From the NCBI GenBank assembly GCA_905331475.1, contig CAJNYU010000501.1, positions 1-64,000 of the forward strand: a stretch of DNA of 64,000 nucleotides, given 5' to 3'. Below are positions 25,920-38,949 of this stretch, piece after piece. Positions within the stretch are counted from its first letter, which is position 1. Each line of letters begins with the position of its first letter. The position numbers were made by a program, and so were the translations under genes. The DNA comes from Rotaria socialis. Its lineage: Eukaryota > Rotifera > Eurotatoria > Philodinida > Philodinidae. The notes under the pieces are model-generated. The model was not told where the DNA came from and ran no database searches. It worked only from the letters and a program-made list of their open reading frames with translations.

Positions 25920-27092
25920 GAGAAGAAAAAAACTTCATTACATTCAAATCTATTTATTTAAATAAATTGAAAGAGAAAAAAATGTAGCATGACAAAAAAT
26001 TTGGCTCATATCTGATTATAAATTAAGAAAAAATTACTATAAGTATTTCATTAGAAATGCGACTCAATCATAGAAATTTTACATACCGTAACGAATGAGT
26101 TCCTCATGTGTGTTTATATACGCATATATATATATATATATATATATTTATGTATATATCAGTTGTTTGCTTTGATAGTAGTTCACCGATCTTCTCTCTC
26201 TTCTTGTCTTCGTAGCTGTTTGCTATTTCCCAACTAAGACTCATAACAATTATATAATGCCAGTCAGTTTCATGACAGCTAAGAGAACTGAGCTGAAAAT
26301 CTCTTCTGCGACAAACGAAGCAACTCGAGGCCGTAGCCAACGTTCTATCGTTCGGCCAGATGATGAAAGATCTCTGTGTACAGATTCTGTCGCGTTCTAT
26401 TATGACGATTCTTTCTTATTTAGTTTGCCGGAGAGACATAAACGATAGCATCGGTCTACTTATAAACTCTTATGTGTAAAGAACATAGAATAGTACACTA
26501 AGACACCATACATGATGAAAATGAAGATTATCCATAGACGACGGCGGCATAGTAGGAGGTAGGCTTGCTCAGTTCTGAGGTTAGATGTTACGTACAAATT
26601 GATATTATTCTTCCATTCTTGGTAGAAGGCAAAAGAGAAAGAAAAAGAGAAAAGAAGGAGATGAAGAGAAGTCGAAGATGAGGGAAACAAGGACATGACG
26701 TCGATGAAGTCGAAGGATATGCTGTCAAATAATGATTCTTCTCTATATTACTTTGACCAAGAATACAAGCAGATATCTCTTCAATAGTAGAAATGCCCTT
26801 CGATGTTAATAGCAACATGTCTTATATACTGTACTTATACTTTTATTTCTTGTATTCTATTGTTTTATCTATATCATAGTAGTTTTCTGGTCGTTGATTA
26901 TGACCTTTAGAATTGATGACAATGGCAGTTGAATGTATCCAATTTATTCTGGATCTAAACGTAGAATGTATTGAAATATAATTATGTGTTATAATACTTT
27001 GAGAAAAACTACAGAAATACAATGATAGTAAATGAAAGGAATAAGAAATTATTGCACAGTTATTAACTAGAAAAAATCAAAGTATTTTTCAT
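25920..27092. other. spacer between SORBS start and GluN1 end
   Basis: 1.2 kb between two genes on the same strand. It should contain the SORBS promoter and the GluN1 3' UTR. It has AT dinucleotide runs (about 26124-26146). Short open frames on both strands overlap each other and look random. Confidence 0.45.
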
Positions 27093-30000
27093 TCAACATA
27101 AATTAGATGATATATGATGGTCCATACGATCGAGCGAAAATCCATCATTTTGATTTGGCTGTAAATTCTGTTGTTGTTCATGATTCTCCGACTCAAAATT
27201 GACCGAAAGCTGTTGTCTACGTCTCTAGAAGAAGAAAATAAACAGAAAAATAAAAACTATGAATGATTCTTACCTCTGCTCTTCGTTTCCAATAAACAAT
27301 AGCAGTTCGAGTTATTGCTCTTTCTCTTTCGATTCGTTCTTTTTGTCGTTTGAATACAATTTCAATGACAAGAATAAAAAATCCCAGAACTACTCCACCC
27401 ACAACAAGTACGAAAACACCTATTAGGAAAAAGATTAGAATCGATTCATGCAAGCATGAAAGAAGAAATCATTTCATTTTTACCGATCATATTATCAAAA
27501 CCAAGTGTTGCTGGTGATGATGAACGATCGGCGCATTGTTTTTCGCTTAAATTTTATATAGAAAATAAAACAATTGAATATAAATGAAGAGCAACAAAAA
27601 TAGTTATTTTACTTATTTGCATAAATCCATTTATTATCAAGTAATTCCATGAAACCTTTTTCATGAAATGATAATATAGCATGAGATAATGGATTAATCC
27701 ATGCGTCTTTTTTTCTTAATGCAATGCCATAACTTGATCGTCCAAATAATTCACCTGCCGTAACTAAATCACAATCTTGTGCTGCCTCATATTCTAGCCT
27801 TCCTGAATCCCAAATAAATGCATTTATGATTCTAAATGAAAATAAACCATACGGTGATTTTTCAAAAAATCGAACTATCGATACAAGAATGCGCTAGCCG
27901 TACGTACAGATTAATAATAATCTGAATGACATTAATACATAGCTTTAGGTCAGAGACGGCGAAACCATGATAAAGTTATGATGACCTTGAATTGATTTGG
28001 CTTATTGTTTCAATCGGAGAAACCATTTTAATATGTGAGGTGAAAGCTTTTCCGTAGTGTAGGAATTATAATGCACAGCAGTTTCAGCGAAATCTTTAAG
28101 TTCTATTTTGGAATTCGAGAAGAACTTAGCTATCACGATTTATTTATTTGTTTTTCTTTCTGCTAAATTCAGATCTTTTCCTATGTAAGATTTCCCTAAA
28201 AATGTAATTCGTATCTAACTCTTAATAAGTGTGCTAGAAAAATTATATATGCTTCTGCTACAACGATAAATCAACAAACTTATTCTCTAGGCAATCTTTT
28301 AATCAAATCACATTATTAATTGTTTTCACACGGAAAATATTTGTTTTGCATTAGGATTATAATGAACTAAGATATTCATTTAATTATACTTAAATATATT
28401 TCACTAATGAAGAAATCGTTTGCTGTCTAAAGTTTCATCCTATATTATCAATTGTTCTGTTGTTGGTTTTTTTGTGAATGAAAACTTAGCAGAAACAAAG
28501 TACTATTCTATGAAATTATTTTTTCAAATATCCTCGATACAAAATAAGCAAAACCAAAAAGAAGTAAAAAGTAATTTGGCTCGTGTAAGCTTATTTGAAT
28601 TTATTTACCCTGTTCTTAAATCTGATATGGCTTCTTCAGCAGTTAAATAATTTCTTGATTCCATTATTCGATACATGGTTGAAAGTTCTAGGGAAACAAA
28701 AATCAAGATCAAAACTTGTTATTCTGTTTTCTTCCGTTTAATTCAACGTACCAACTTGTCTTTTGAAATACATATCAACTGCTGAGCCTTTCACTGTTGC
28801 ATATGCGAAACCATCTTGAGGATTTCTTAACTTAAAAGTAAAAGAAAATAATTAAAAATAAATGTGGAAACTTCGAATTTCATCCGAGAGTTGTGTGTAC
28901 TGCAAAAAGTGCATGCGACATATGAGTCATTCTAGAATGTCTGAACACGAAAATTATCATGAGAAACTAGGCAATTTGATTTCTGGATGCAGTTTTTGTG
29001 CATTTTGAGACGTTTTTCAGGCGATGTTTCGTTAGAACGCTACGATTTAGTTCAAAACTAATATCAGATTCGGAGTCAGCGTTAAAAACTGAGTCGATTT
29101 ATATATGTTGTGAATAATTCTGAGAAAAATTTGTTTTTTGAAAAAAAATCCCTATGCCCCTCCCTCCTCAGGGATGGTCTGGTCAAAAATGACAATTTTT
29201 TCGATGACTCAACCATTTCTTGACGGGTCCTTCTCATCTTCGAACTCGACCGAGATATTCATGAGATTGAACTGTGTGAAAAATTTCATCACGATCTGAC
29301 TCTCCTTGCGAAAGTTATCGTACCTACTGCCGGACGGACGGACGGACACACTGACCAATTCTAGAGTGTACTCACTTTTTTAAGTACACAAAAACAAGAA
29401 ATGTAATTTTCAAATTTGAATTAATTTACTCGAGCATCATTGATTCCGGATATGCTTGCTTCAGGTCGATCGAGCACAAGAAAAGCCGCTAAGTTAGCTG
29501 TATAAGATGCAACCATAATCATAGCAAAACCTGCCCAAACCATACCAAGAACACGAGCTGAAAAACTTTTTGGTGTTCCTAATAAAAACGAAATAATTGA
29601 AATTTAACCTCATCATTTATATCTGCCGATGATAACCTTCTCCAATTCCTGAATTTAATAAAACTCCCCATGTAAACCAAACTGAACGTGATAAACTGAG
29701 TGTATCTTTTTTTCTATTTTCTTCCAATGTAAGACTACTTTCATCTAGTTGATCTTTTTGCGGTACAAAATGAAATCGACCAAATGATGACCAACGATCA
29801 AGTAAATATAAAACAATAGCAATAATATGTACAGAAAACAAGATCATTATCCATAATACACCTTTAAATGGTTGTAAAAACGATGACAAGCGTGATGTAT
29901 TTTTATCCTGAAGAATTTTCAAAATTCATGAAAGTCAATTAAAACTTAATTTTTCATTTACCTTTCGTACAAGTATTGTAATGCCTTGATATTTAAATGG

Positions 30001-33000
30001 TTTTGTAAATTCAATATCTTGTACACGTTCAGGATTCATAGTTAATGGAGCTATAATTAGATCAGCTTGATAATTTAGTAATTCACCGATCATTCCATCC
30101 CATCGTTTTTGTTTATCTTCTCCTTCCTAATATTCAAAAAGCAACAATAACAACAATAACAACAACAACAACATGATACCCTTCGTTTTCGTATATGATG
30201 ACAAATATTCATAAATTTAGTCTTACGGACGCGAAACCAAGACAAATTACACTGAAATTTTCTTTTAGCTTTATTTACCTTTTCAAACGAACCATATTTA
30301 CCATCAGCCACAAGATGTAATGTATAAACCATACTAAGATTTTTCGATAATTCGTGTAATAAATCAATACAATAACCATAACAGCAAAATTGTTCATACT
30401 CGTCATCGGATGATTCTGGGAAGAAATCGAAGTTTTCGAGGTGATACATATATATATGAGTGCATTGCAACTTTCTGGTACATTTTGCGCTTTATCTGTA
30501 TTTCTCTAATAAATTTTTTTCCTCTCAATTGATTTGAACAATTTTTTCATAAGTTATTGGCTCCAGTATGTCCCACTAGCACACAAAATTTCAGCTCTGT
30601 AACTCATACAGTCGCTGAGTTATAAGGGAAACATGACAACAAAATGTCAGCCCAGGTCGAACATTCCGGCCACCGGATCCCGTATGATACTCCAGGGAAT
30701 ATGCTGGAAGGTCACCAATCCTGCAGGAAAGCACAGGAAATCGCTGGAACATGGAAGTAGTATTCCGGTCAAAAATACGCCGAACTTTTCCGATCGATTC
30801 CTGCCAAGTTACGGTGCTTTCCGGCAGGAATTGGTCGGAAATCATCGGAAAAAATGAGAAAATTTTCCAACTGGAATACTGCTTCCACAAAATCAACGGA
30901 ACCGGCCGTTTCCAGGCCAGACTGTTCGACCTGGGTAGCTTTTGCTGACATGTGAGAAGACAGATGAACTTTTGGACTATAGAACAGCAAGAGAAATAAT
31001 ATTAAAATAGGCTATTTTGAACAGCGTTCAATGCTCTATCGAAGTATATTATGGATTTAAATTTTATACTTCATTCTCTTGTTCTTCCAACGTTCACATT
31101 ATTTGGCAGGTACTTTGTATTTTTGTGTAGAATGACACAAACGTGATTACAGTTCGATCAGTGATAAAGCTGACGACGCAGAAATTATACGAAAGGAAAG
31201 ACAACTCTTTGAGTAACAAAATGTTAAGAAAAAAACTCTCTGTTGTCACCTTTGTTTATCGATAAAAATAAGAAGACTTTCTGAAAAAACCTCATTATAC
31301 TCACTTTGTAGAATGACAATTTGAAAATTAGATGCTTTATAACTCCTCAACGATTCATATGATTAAACTTAAATTTTTACTAAATATATAAAGTGGCAAG
31401 GTCTATCAACGATAAAAATTTTAGCACTGAATCTTCTTCCATTCAGGAGAAATTTACATTATACTGAGAAATGTAGAATGACAATTTTTCGCGAATATTT
31501 TCAGTACGGCTCCTTCAAAAATATTTTTTCCGACGTAGTTACGTGGGAAGCGATCATAGAGTATGACCTGGGGAAAAAATTATGATCTCAAAAGCAAAAA
31601 ATGTTCAAGATCTGGGCGGTTTTTTTCGAAAAATTTATTCAGCATAAACATAAAGAGCGCACTATTCTCTAGCTTCTATTTTTATTCAAAAATTCGTACC
31701 TAGCACGAATTAGGACATGGTCCGATATAGAATCGTCAACATGGTTCTCCAGAAAAATAAAAAATGTTTTTTCGAAATTGCCGTACTCCCCTCCAGGGTT
31801 TCAGGTGGATAAAAAAAAATTTCATTTTTCGTGACAACTGCATCGACCATTCCATTTATGATCATGTACAGATTTCTGCTATATATAAATTTTGAACTTT
31901 CAAAGTGTGATTGTTTTGGCATGGAATCACCCACAAGTAGAAAAAGCTCACACATTTATAAAAGGGCTATATCTCCATTAATAATCGATCAAATGTTGTG
32001 AAATGCTTTTTGTGTATGACTGGCATAGATTGTAATAAAATGCACTACTCAAAAATTGTATAGGTTCACTTTCATCTGTTCGCGTGAATTGTACCAAAAA
32101 GTTGCAATTCACTCATATGCATATATATATACATATATAATGATGATGTTTTATTAAATATTACTATTAAGTTTTTTACGTGGACAATATATTTCAGATG
32201 TAGATTCACAATTATTGCCTGGACGTGCAAATATAAAAGGTTTTTCAACGATAGTAACAACCTAAATAAAATACATGTATAAATATGACCAAAAATACAA
32301 TCGAATTAGATCTAACCGTAACATTTCGACTCTTACGAATACCATCGGGTTTTTTTCTCAAACCATTAGGCCAAATAATTTTTTCTTCATCAAGTTTTAA
32401 TTCTGTTTTATACATCTACACAAATTAGAATTAAATAGAAATAACATGAAAGATAAAATCAAACTAAAATATTCATGCAGTATAATGTATTAAACCAAAT
32501 TACTTACGATTTCTCGACACATACTACTTGTATGGCAAACACTCTAAAATTTAAAAAAAAGTAGATATTTGAATAATAATCTTATTTAATGACTTTACTT
32601 AATCATATTCCTTTCATCAACTGAAAACATGATTACAGATTGAATTACTTTATATGTAGTTCGATTCGTTAGTGACATAAATATATACTAATGCAGAAAT
32701 TCTCTTTCAGTCGATTGCGAAATCTAAGCAGTCATTTGAAATGATAGCAACCTCTTTTATTTTTAGTACACTTGAAAGATAATATTAAAATTTAAGGCTT
32801 CACTCTAACTAAGACAAGATTTGGAAAATCGAGCTTTTTATAATACAACATGGTCTGTAACATAGATTTTATTTTGAAATTCTTCTACTTTTCGATCATA
32901 AGCTACAAAAACTATTCGTAAGAAAAGAAATTATTTTCAAAAAAAAGTCAAGTTCAATCATGGTCCGTCTTCACTAGTTTTCTCCTTTTCAATGCGGTAG

Positions 33001-35425
33001 CCACAGGCGATTATTTGATTCTGTCAATTTTCATTTGCTCTCAAAGCTATTGTTTGCAATTCTGACACTTTTTTTGCATAAAAAAGTTAATTCGTCAAAA
33101 GAGAAGAATACGAATGTTACTGTAAATGTTCTTTATAATACTATTCAAATTAATATTTCAGTACAAAAGAAACATTAAAAAGTCTGTAGACAACTTGGTA
33201 ATATTCCCTCACTAGAATATTTTAATTACACATAGACGTAGACAATAAAAATTCGAAAGTTAGTCTCTATTATAATCATATTCATTGGATGAAAAAAAAT
33301 ATTACAAGGTTTCATTTCATTTTGAAAAATAAATTCAACAGAAATCATATTCCTCTGTTATTGGTATCGATCAAAAAAAAACAGCACGGACAGTTAGCTT
33401 TATTTCGAGATCTAACGAAAATATTAATTGTGTAGAAACAATTGGATGTCGTTTTATATTGCTTCTTTTTTAATCTAATTTGTAGTTTTGAAAATTTCTC
33501 TAAGGCATTAGATCAGCTAAATAATAACATAATTAGTATCGAACTCAATCGATGGTTCACACTTTACAATATTCTACAAATTCCCAACTCACTGTATTCG
33601 AACGATAAGTACCAACAACTGTTGGATGTCCGTATTGAATATTAATTATTTCATATAATGATTCAATTCTATCACCATATTCATTAAATTCAATATCACC
33701 TGTGGTAGCGGCGTTCACTTTTGTTTTAATGAATGCTCTGTAAAAAATGAAAATTGTCCTATGGTCTAAATTTATGAAAGTTAATTCAGACCGATAAACT
33801 TCTTCTCCATACTGCCAGGGTTCTGCTGATGAACAATCAATAACAGACCTATTTTCTGACCAAAATGAAGATGAATAATCAATAAATTTCACAAATGTGT
33901 CAGTTATAAGTTGAGTTGCATCAATGAGAAGATTTTCATCACTAAATGAATCATGCAGCCTAACACCAAGAAGACCTAAATCAAAATATGGATACATGAA
34001 CAGTAGCAATTAATGAAATTAAGTTAATTAAACCATCAAATAAAGCGGAGCTATTTGTTGTTAACGCATGTTCATTAATAATCCATACAAAATTTTCTGT
34101 TTTCTCTAATCGTACAATCGCCGATAACATCTCAGCTATATCTTTGAATCTATAAAAAGAAAAACGATCAATCATTTTCCCTATTAGAGAATAACATGAA
34201 AATTGACTTACCGTGTATGAATAATAAATACACGTGCTAATAGACGATCTTCAGTTGTCAAATTAAATATTAACGATGTCAAATTGGTATCTGAGGTGTA
34301 CTCTTCCATTTGTTCAATCTATTAGATAGAATAATTTAAAAAATGATAAGAATATAAGAATACTTGTACGAGTGCTACTCATCCGTTAATTTGATTGCGT
34401 TGTATTTATAAATCAAAAGAAAAAAAGACAAGATGCCGTCGAGTCCCTTCGACTACTGTAGAATATTGTTTTTCCTATATTTTGGCCTACGAATACTCGA
34501 AAAAATGACTACTAAACTTCTAATCAAATAATTAATTTCTATGAAGTAACATCCAGTGCGTTATTTTAATAATTGGCATGTAAAAATTTTCATTTCCGTC
34601 TCAAACTCATTCTGTCAATATTCATTAAATGTTTGACATCATCAATTATGCCTAATACGATCAAAATTTTGTTGTTTTTCCGTCTTGCTTCTATCAAAAC
34701 AGTTTACATGTTACTAAGTACATCTCTTGGATATAGAAGTAACATATACCTGAATCTGTGAATCATGTGCAAGCATTTGAAATCTTGATGCCACCATTCG
34801 ACTTTCTTCTTCTTGATTATAAATCAATACGACATTTGTATATTTTAATTTATGAATTATACTAAACCAAGCATCAGCTTCATACAAATACGGTGGTACT
34901 AACCGTAGAATAAAACCATATAATGCCTAATGTAAAAATTTACATTCAAATAACATAATCATATATAGATATAGATGTATATACTTTATCAGAAAGAAGA
35001 TTTTCTCTTGATGCTATTGTTATAACTGGTATATGATAAAAATCTGCTACATACGCAATAGCAGCTAATGTTAAATCATTATCATCATCAATAATACGAC
35101 TAGCAATAATTACTTTTGCATTTGATTTATTGCCTGCTTCGCATAAGGCTGTTATGGTTAACAATGGATTTGAATTAAGAATAAAACATTGCGATGAAAT
35201 ATGTAGATTTTTATTTGAGTCTGTACTTGCATTAGGAAGCATTTGAATTTGTTCATTATTGGCTAATGCGCCTAGTATAATAACTTGTGGAAATTTTAGT
35301 TGAGAATCATCAATTTCTGATATATTTGATAATTTAGTTGTTGTATTAATATTTTCATCAGTTGTTTGAAGTCTAACAAGAGAAAAATACATGAAGACAT
35401 TGTAAGCATACCATAATAAAGTCAT
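27093..35425 (-). CDS. GRIN1: NMDA receptor GluN1 homologue, 19 exons, one frameshift
   Basis: Exons (minus order): 35425-34985, 34926-34750, 34319-34212, 34149-34034, 33975-33792, 33737-33593, 32543-32508, 32415-32317, 32261-32180, 30415-30279, 30126-29962, 29907-29637, 29578-29430, 28830-28752, 28687-28609, 27831-27613, 27545-27484, 27419-27274, 27224-27093. They total 2827 nt, one more than 942 codons. The extra base lies in the third exon. Architecture: signal peptide, amino-terminal domain (about 1-390), ligand-binding halves split by M1 (about 577-600), pore loop [15 protein letters not shown] with the Asn site, M3 with [11 protein letters not shown], and M4 (about 850-872). Glycine-site residues as I recall them for rat GluN1: the Pro-Thr-Arg trio (APLTMNPER) and Trp-Asp (FIWDS) are kept, whereas Phe484 is Tyr (ADGKYG) and Ser688 is Ala (VKGSAVD). 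Length matches vertebrate GluN1 (about 940). GluN1 forms obligatory NMDA receptor subunits at synapses. Start: the first ATG in frame; an upstream TTG is not a start. Confidence 0.92.
29100..29395. repeat. repeat with GGAC tandem in GluN1 intron
   Basis: Intronic stretch that is more GC-rich than its surroundings, ending in CCGGACGGACGGACGGACAC at about 29332-29350 and then an AGTACACAAAA-like tail. The text resembles dispersed non-coding repeats with GGAC runs, but no second copy is in the window, so the class is unknown. Confidence 0.4.
30640..30940. repeat. GC-rich fold-back insert in GluN1 intron
   Basis: About 300 bp of CCGG-rich sequence in a 1.8 kb intron, clearly different in base composition from the flanks. 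CCCAGGTCGAACA (about 30652) is exactly inverted at about 30922. GGAAGTAGTATTCC (about 30753) is inverted with one mismatch near 30876. It looks like a hairpin-forming mobile insertion. Overlapping open frames on both strands (about 60-100 codons) follow from the GC richness and are not considered genes. Confidence 0.5.
31000..32150. other. intron remainder with weak direct repeats
   Basis: Rest of the long GluN1 intron between the pre-M1 exons. The phrase TGTAGAATGACAATTT recurs at about 31306 and 31472 and a partial form at about 31128, which suggests old repeated DNA. No coding signal was seen. Confidence 0.35.
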
Positions 35426-37700
35426 TGTGACAAGTTGATGTTGTTTTATATTAATGTGTCGATGAAACAAACAATTCCTTTTCTTGTTCTTTCTCTGCTA
35501 ATGGAGAAGGGCAATAACGAAGGACTTGTTTGCTTCCTTCAATTGTTCTTAATAGACGACTAGTAAATTTTTTTATTAGGAAATAATGATGAAAGATACT
35601 ACAGAGACATAAAGACAGAAAATTTATTTGCTAAGCTAATTATGTATCAAGCTATGAATCTTAGTTATTTTAGAGAAAATAGTTTTTTTGAATGACTTCA
35701 TGTCATTGACGCATTCTAATTTACATATGTATCAAGTATATACACAATAGTTCTATGATCAGAAGCAAATTATAGTGGATAAGGCAAAGAAAATCTGCAT
35801 TGTGTGATTATACTTGTAGATGTATTCAGCAACGATAAAGCATTCTATCAAATGTACATCAAGATTTGACAATGTTACGTTAAGTAAAAATTCAAAAGTT
35901 CGAATACAAAGTTATACGAATCAAAAAATTGTCATCAGCAAGAGGACATTCAAAATAAAGCTTCAATCGGTAAGAAAGCATTTTTTTAATTCTATTAAAT
36001 ATAAATATATTATATGGCGCAGATTGTTTTAAACATCAAAATGGTCGCTAGTAGTAGTATCATCAAAACAAATTTGATGCCTCCTTAGCATCAAATAATT
36101 GATGATTGATTATGAACCTTACTATTTGTGTCATTGTTTCTGTTTACAATTTTATTCTATAATTCTTCGTTGTATTAAATTCTAATTTGAGATATACAGT
36201 TTCATTTCGCTGACTGCCGAGCCACAATACTCACTTAGCATACTAGAATAAACCACTGTAAACAAACTATATTTTGATAGAATGGCTGATTCCTTTTTGC
36301 AGCGAATGCGGATATCGATGCTTCGGGGTAAACGATACCAGAATAGTTGATGCTTCGGGAAGTTGGTACTGGTGACCCATTTCCAAATGTTTATAACAAC
36401 ATTATTCATTGCTAAGTGGAGTCTATTATTAATTTTCTAATTCATATGGTCGTTATTAGAATCTGCATTTGAGAAAAAACAAATCATCTATATTTTTTAT
36501 TGTAAAATTCTTTATTTTGAATGAGTTCTAGTGTAAAACTCTTGTAGTTATTGATCGTTTTCTCATACACACATATTATTTGCAATTGAGTACAATCGCT
36601 TCGGAAACTTTTGATTGGGTAGATAAAAAAAAATGATGCGAATAGCTATGGTTAATACACAAAGGACATTTTATTTTTATTTGAATAAGCATCGGCAGCT
36701 CATGAAATAGAGCAACGATGACGATTCAATATATGATAGTAATCTAGTTCTGCTTGATTGATTTGCCGTTTTTTTTTATACTTTATTCATAACGTCATTT
36801 TACAAAGTTGTATTGAACTGGTATACATACAAAATATACATGCAGCCACCACAATTAAAACCTGTAAGTATACATTGTAACTATGGGATCGAAGAGTTTC
36901 GTTTTTGTTTTTAACTTGCAATCTATGCCTACGATTACCTTTTTGATTCGTTTCTTATATCATACATATTGTTGCTATTTTATGCTGAAGGTGACAACTA
37001 ATATTTATATATATATATTGACACTAATAAGCAAACTAATGTTATGTTATATTTTCTTTCGATAAATCTCGTTTGTTTATATTAGGTTCCTTATAATAAT
37101 ATTCCAGAATAATTCATTCTATATGAGTTGTTCTTTTAGGTTATCTGTTCTTTTCTTCTTCTTCTCTTTGCATTATTTATTCATGTCTTGGATCAAAGGT
37201 AATAGTAGTAATAAACATGCAGTTATTACCCATCTAATTGTTTTTTGTTTATTATTCTTCATGATGAAATCATGGGATGAAATGTAAAAAAACCGAGAAG
37301 AAACTAAAGATATAAATAGAGAATAAAAAACAGAAAACAAATTGTTGAAGCAAGAATGGAAATCAATTTTCTGTCGCAAAATAATTGCTAAAAAGCAAAG
37401 AAGAAGAAAAAAAAATATTTATATATATGTAGATATAGATGTTACATTAAGGTTATTCGTAGAATTCTTATTCTTATTTCTCGTCTTGGGTTGCATTGTA
37501 TGACTGTTACAAGTATTTTTCATTTCTTTACTACACCCTTACCCTTACGACAAGTACTACAATGAATATAAGCGAACAAGAACAAAAGGCGATGATTCCA
37601 CTCTTGTCGTTATTCTCGATAGCTCGATAAACACTATTTTTCCTTTTTGTTGATGGAGCGGTGACATTATATTTCATTCGTTATTGTGGATGTTTGCTCT
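35426..37700. other. gene-free upstream region of GluN1
   Basis: 2.3 kb of AT-rich DNA between the divergent GluN1 start and a possible plus-strand gene start at 37.7 kb. It should hold the GluN1 promoter. No protein-like ORF and no strong repeat was seen. Confidence 0.45.
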
Positions 37701-37722
37701 CGCATACAAGATAAATTTGTAA

Positions 37723-38104
37723 ATGAGCGTTTCGCGTTATAATAACTTTTACTTACTTAATATACTCACATTCAATTCACATGCGACAATGGAAGAACTT
37801 GATCTTGCCATTGACGAAGAAGTTGCTCTCATGAGAACATCACGTACAGCAACATTCACATTAAGTTCATCATCTTCTTCGTCATCGTCGTCGTCTTGTT
37901 CTAATCTATATAATAATAATCAAAATGGGCGAACATCAAAAACGACAACTATATGTTCTTTGTCATCTAAATCTTATATTTCTGAAAATCACCCACTTCT
38001 ACATTCCCAATCGCTCATGCTTGATAATCAAAGGCATCGTCCAGCTATTCATGATCCTTACCAATTATCATCAAATCTTCAACTTTTAGATAATTGGATG
38101 ATTG
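37723..38104 (+). CDS. possible 5' coding exon, unknown protein
   Basis: Open frame with protein-like composition that runs into a consensus donor (ATGATT|GTAAGT) at 38105. The more likely start is the ATG at about 37789 (MEELDLAIDEEVALM), preceded by an in-frame upstream Met. Features are an acidic N-terminus, an 11-Ser run, then a polar region ending in LQLLDNWMI. No family was recognised. The downstream exons are uncertain: an inserted element and a minus-strand pseudogene fill the next kilobase. A phase-compatible acceptor (TTCTTCAG) at 39709 opens a 144-codon frame to 40143 (DSDVKWYSEVV...), but that frame has weak coding character. The gene may be truncated or broken. Confidence 0.35.
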
Positions 38105-38168
38105 TAAGTGTTGCATATAAATTTTTTTTTCTTCTTCTCCTTTTATTGTTTTGGTCATTTCGCGTCTT

Positions 38169-38773
38169 CTTGATTGCGGACGTTTTTTCTTAATTGTTGG
38201 AAAAAAATGTCCGCAAAGTAGAATCGGGGGGAGAGAGACAAAAATGTCTGCATTGTGGAATCAAACGAAAATTGATATTTTAAGATGATTCATGCAAATA
38301 GGTGTACTGAATAATATCAACTGTTTCGAGCTAGTCTAGTGTTGTTCATCGCGTGTTATCCAGGCCATTTTATAAGCATGTATTGTGAAAGGAAAACATT
38401 TAAAGTGACGAAGTTAAACCTAGACGAATCATATAAAAATTTCCATCGTGAAAAATGATAGCTTTTCTCAAATTTCCACACAATCTGATAAAGATGGTTA
38501 TGGTTTTTAAAAATTATCATTTTGGAATGAATCTTGATTATCAACCTAACACAGTTAGATGTTCAACTATTCTTCATATTATGATTTTTCTGTATTTTTT
38601 TTTCACCTAATAAATATTGTCTTGATTCCATAATGCTGACATTTTTTCTCTCCTTTCCCCCGATTCTGCTTTGCGGACATTTTCCACTCTGCGACTATTT
38701 TTGTTTCTCTCCCCCTGTTTCTAGTTTGCGGACTTTTTCTCTTAATTGGAGGAATAAAATGTCCGCAATCAAG
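38169..38773. mobile_element. 605 bp inverted-repeat (MITE-like) element
   Basis: Long terminal inverted repeats of roughly 95-130 bp. The left end starts CTTGATTGCGGAC and the right end finishes GTCCGCAATCAAG, an exact 13 bp inverted match. Arms continue with further matched blocks such as TGTCCGCAAA and GGGGGAGAGA at about 75-80% identity by eye. The middle is AT-rich and has no transposase ORF. I see no target-site duplication. It sits just inside the putative intron of the preceding exon. Confidence 0.7.
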
Positions 38774-38949
38774 CTGTAGCCGCAATTGAAAATCTTTAAG
38801 ATTAATGCACTTGAACTAATAATTTCTGTAACCATAATATAAACTGCATAAACATTTAATTCATCATCATCGGTTAACTGAGTTTGATTGTCAAATATAT
38901 GAACATATTCTACGAAATGAAAACAATCTCATGAGCCAAGATACAAAAC

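Noticed and set aside
30591-30990. Overlapping 65-101 codon frames in the GluN1 intron
   Set aside because: They lie in the GC-rich hairpin insert and read on both strands alike; no start context, homology or splice sites.
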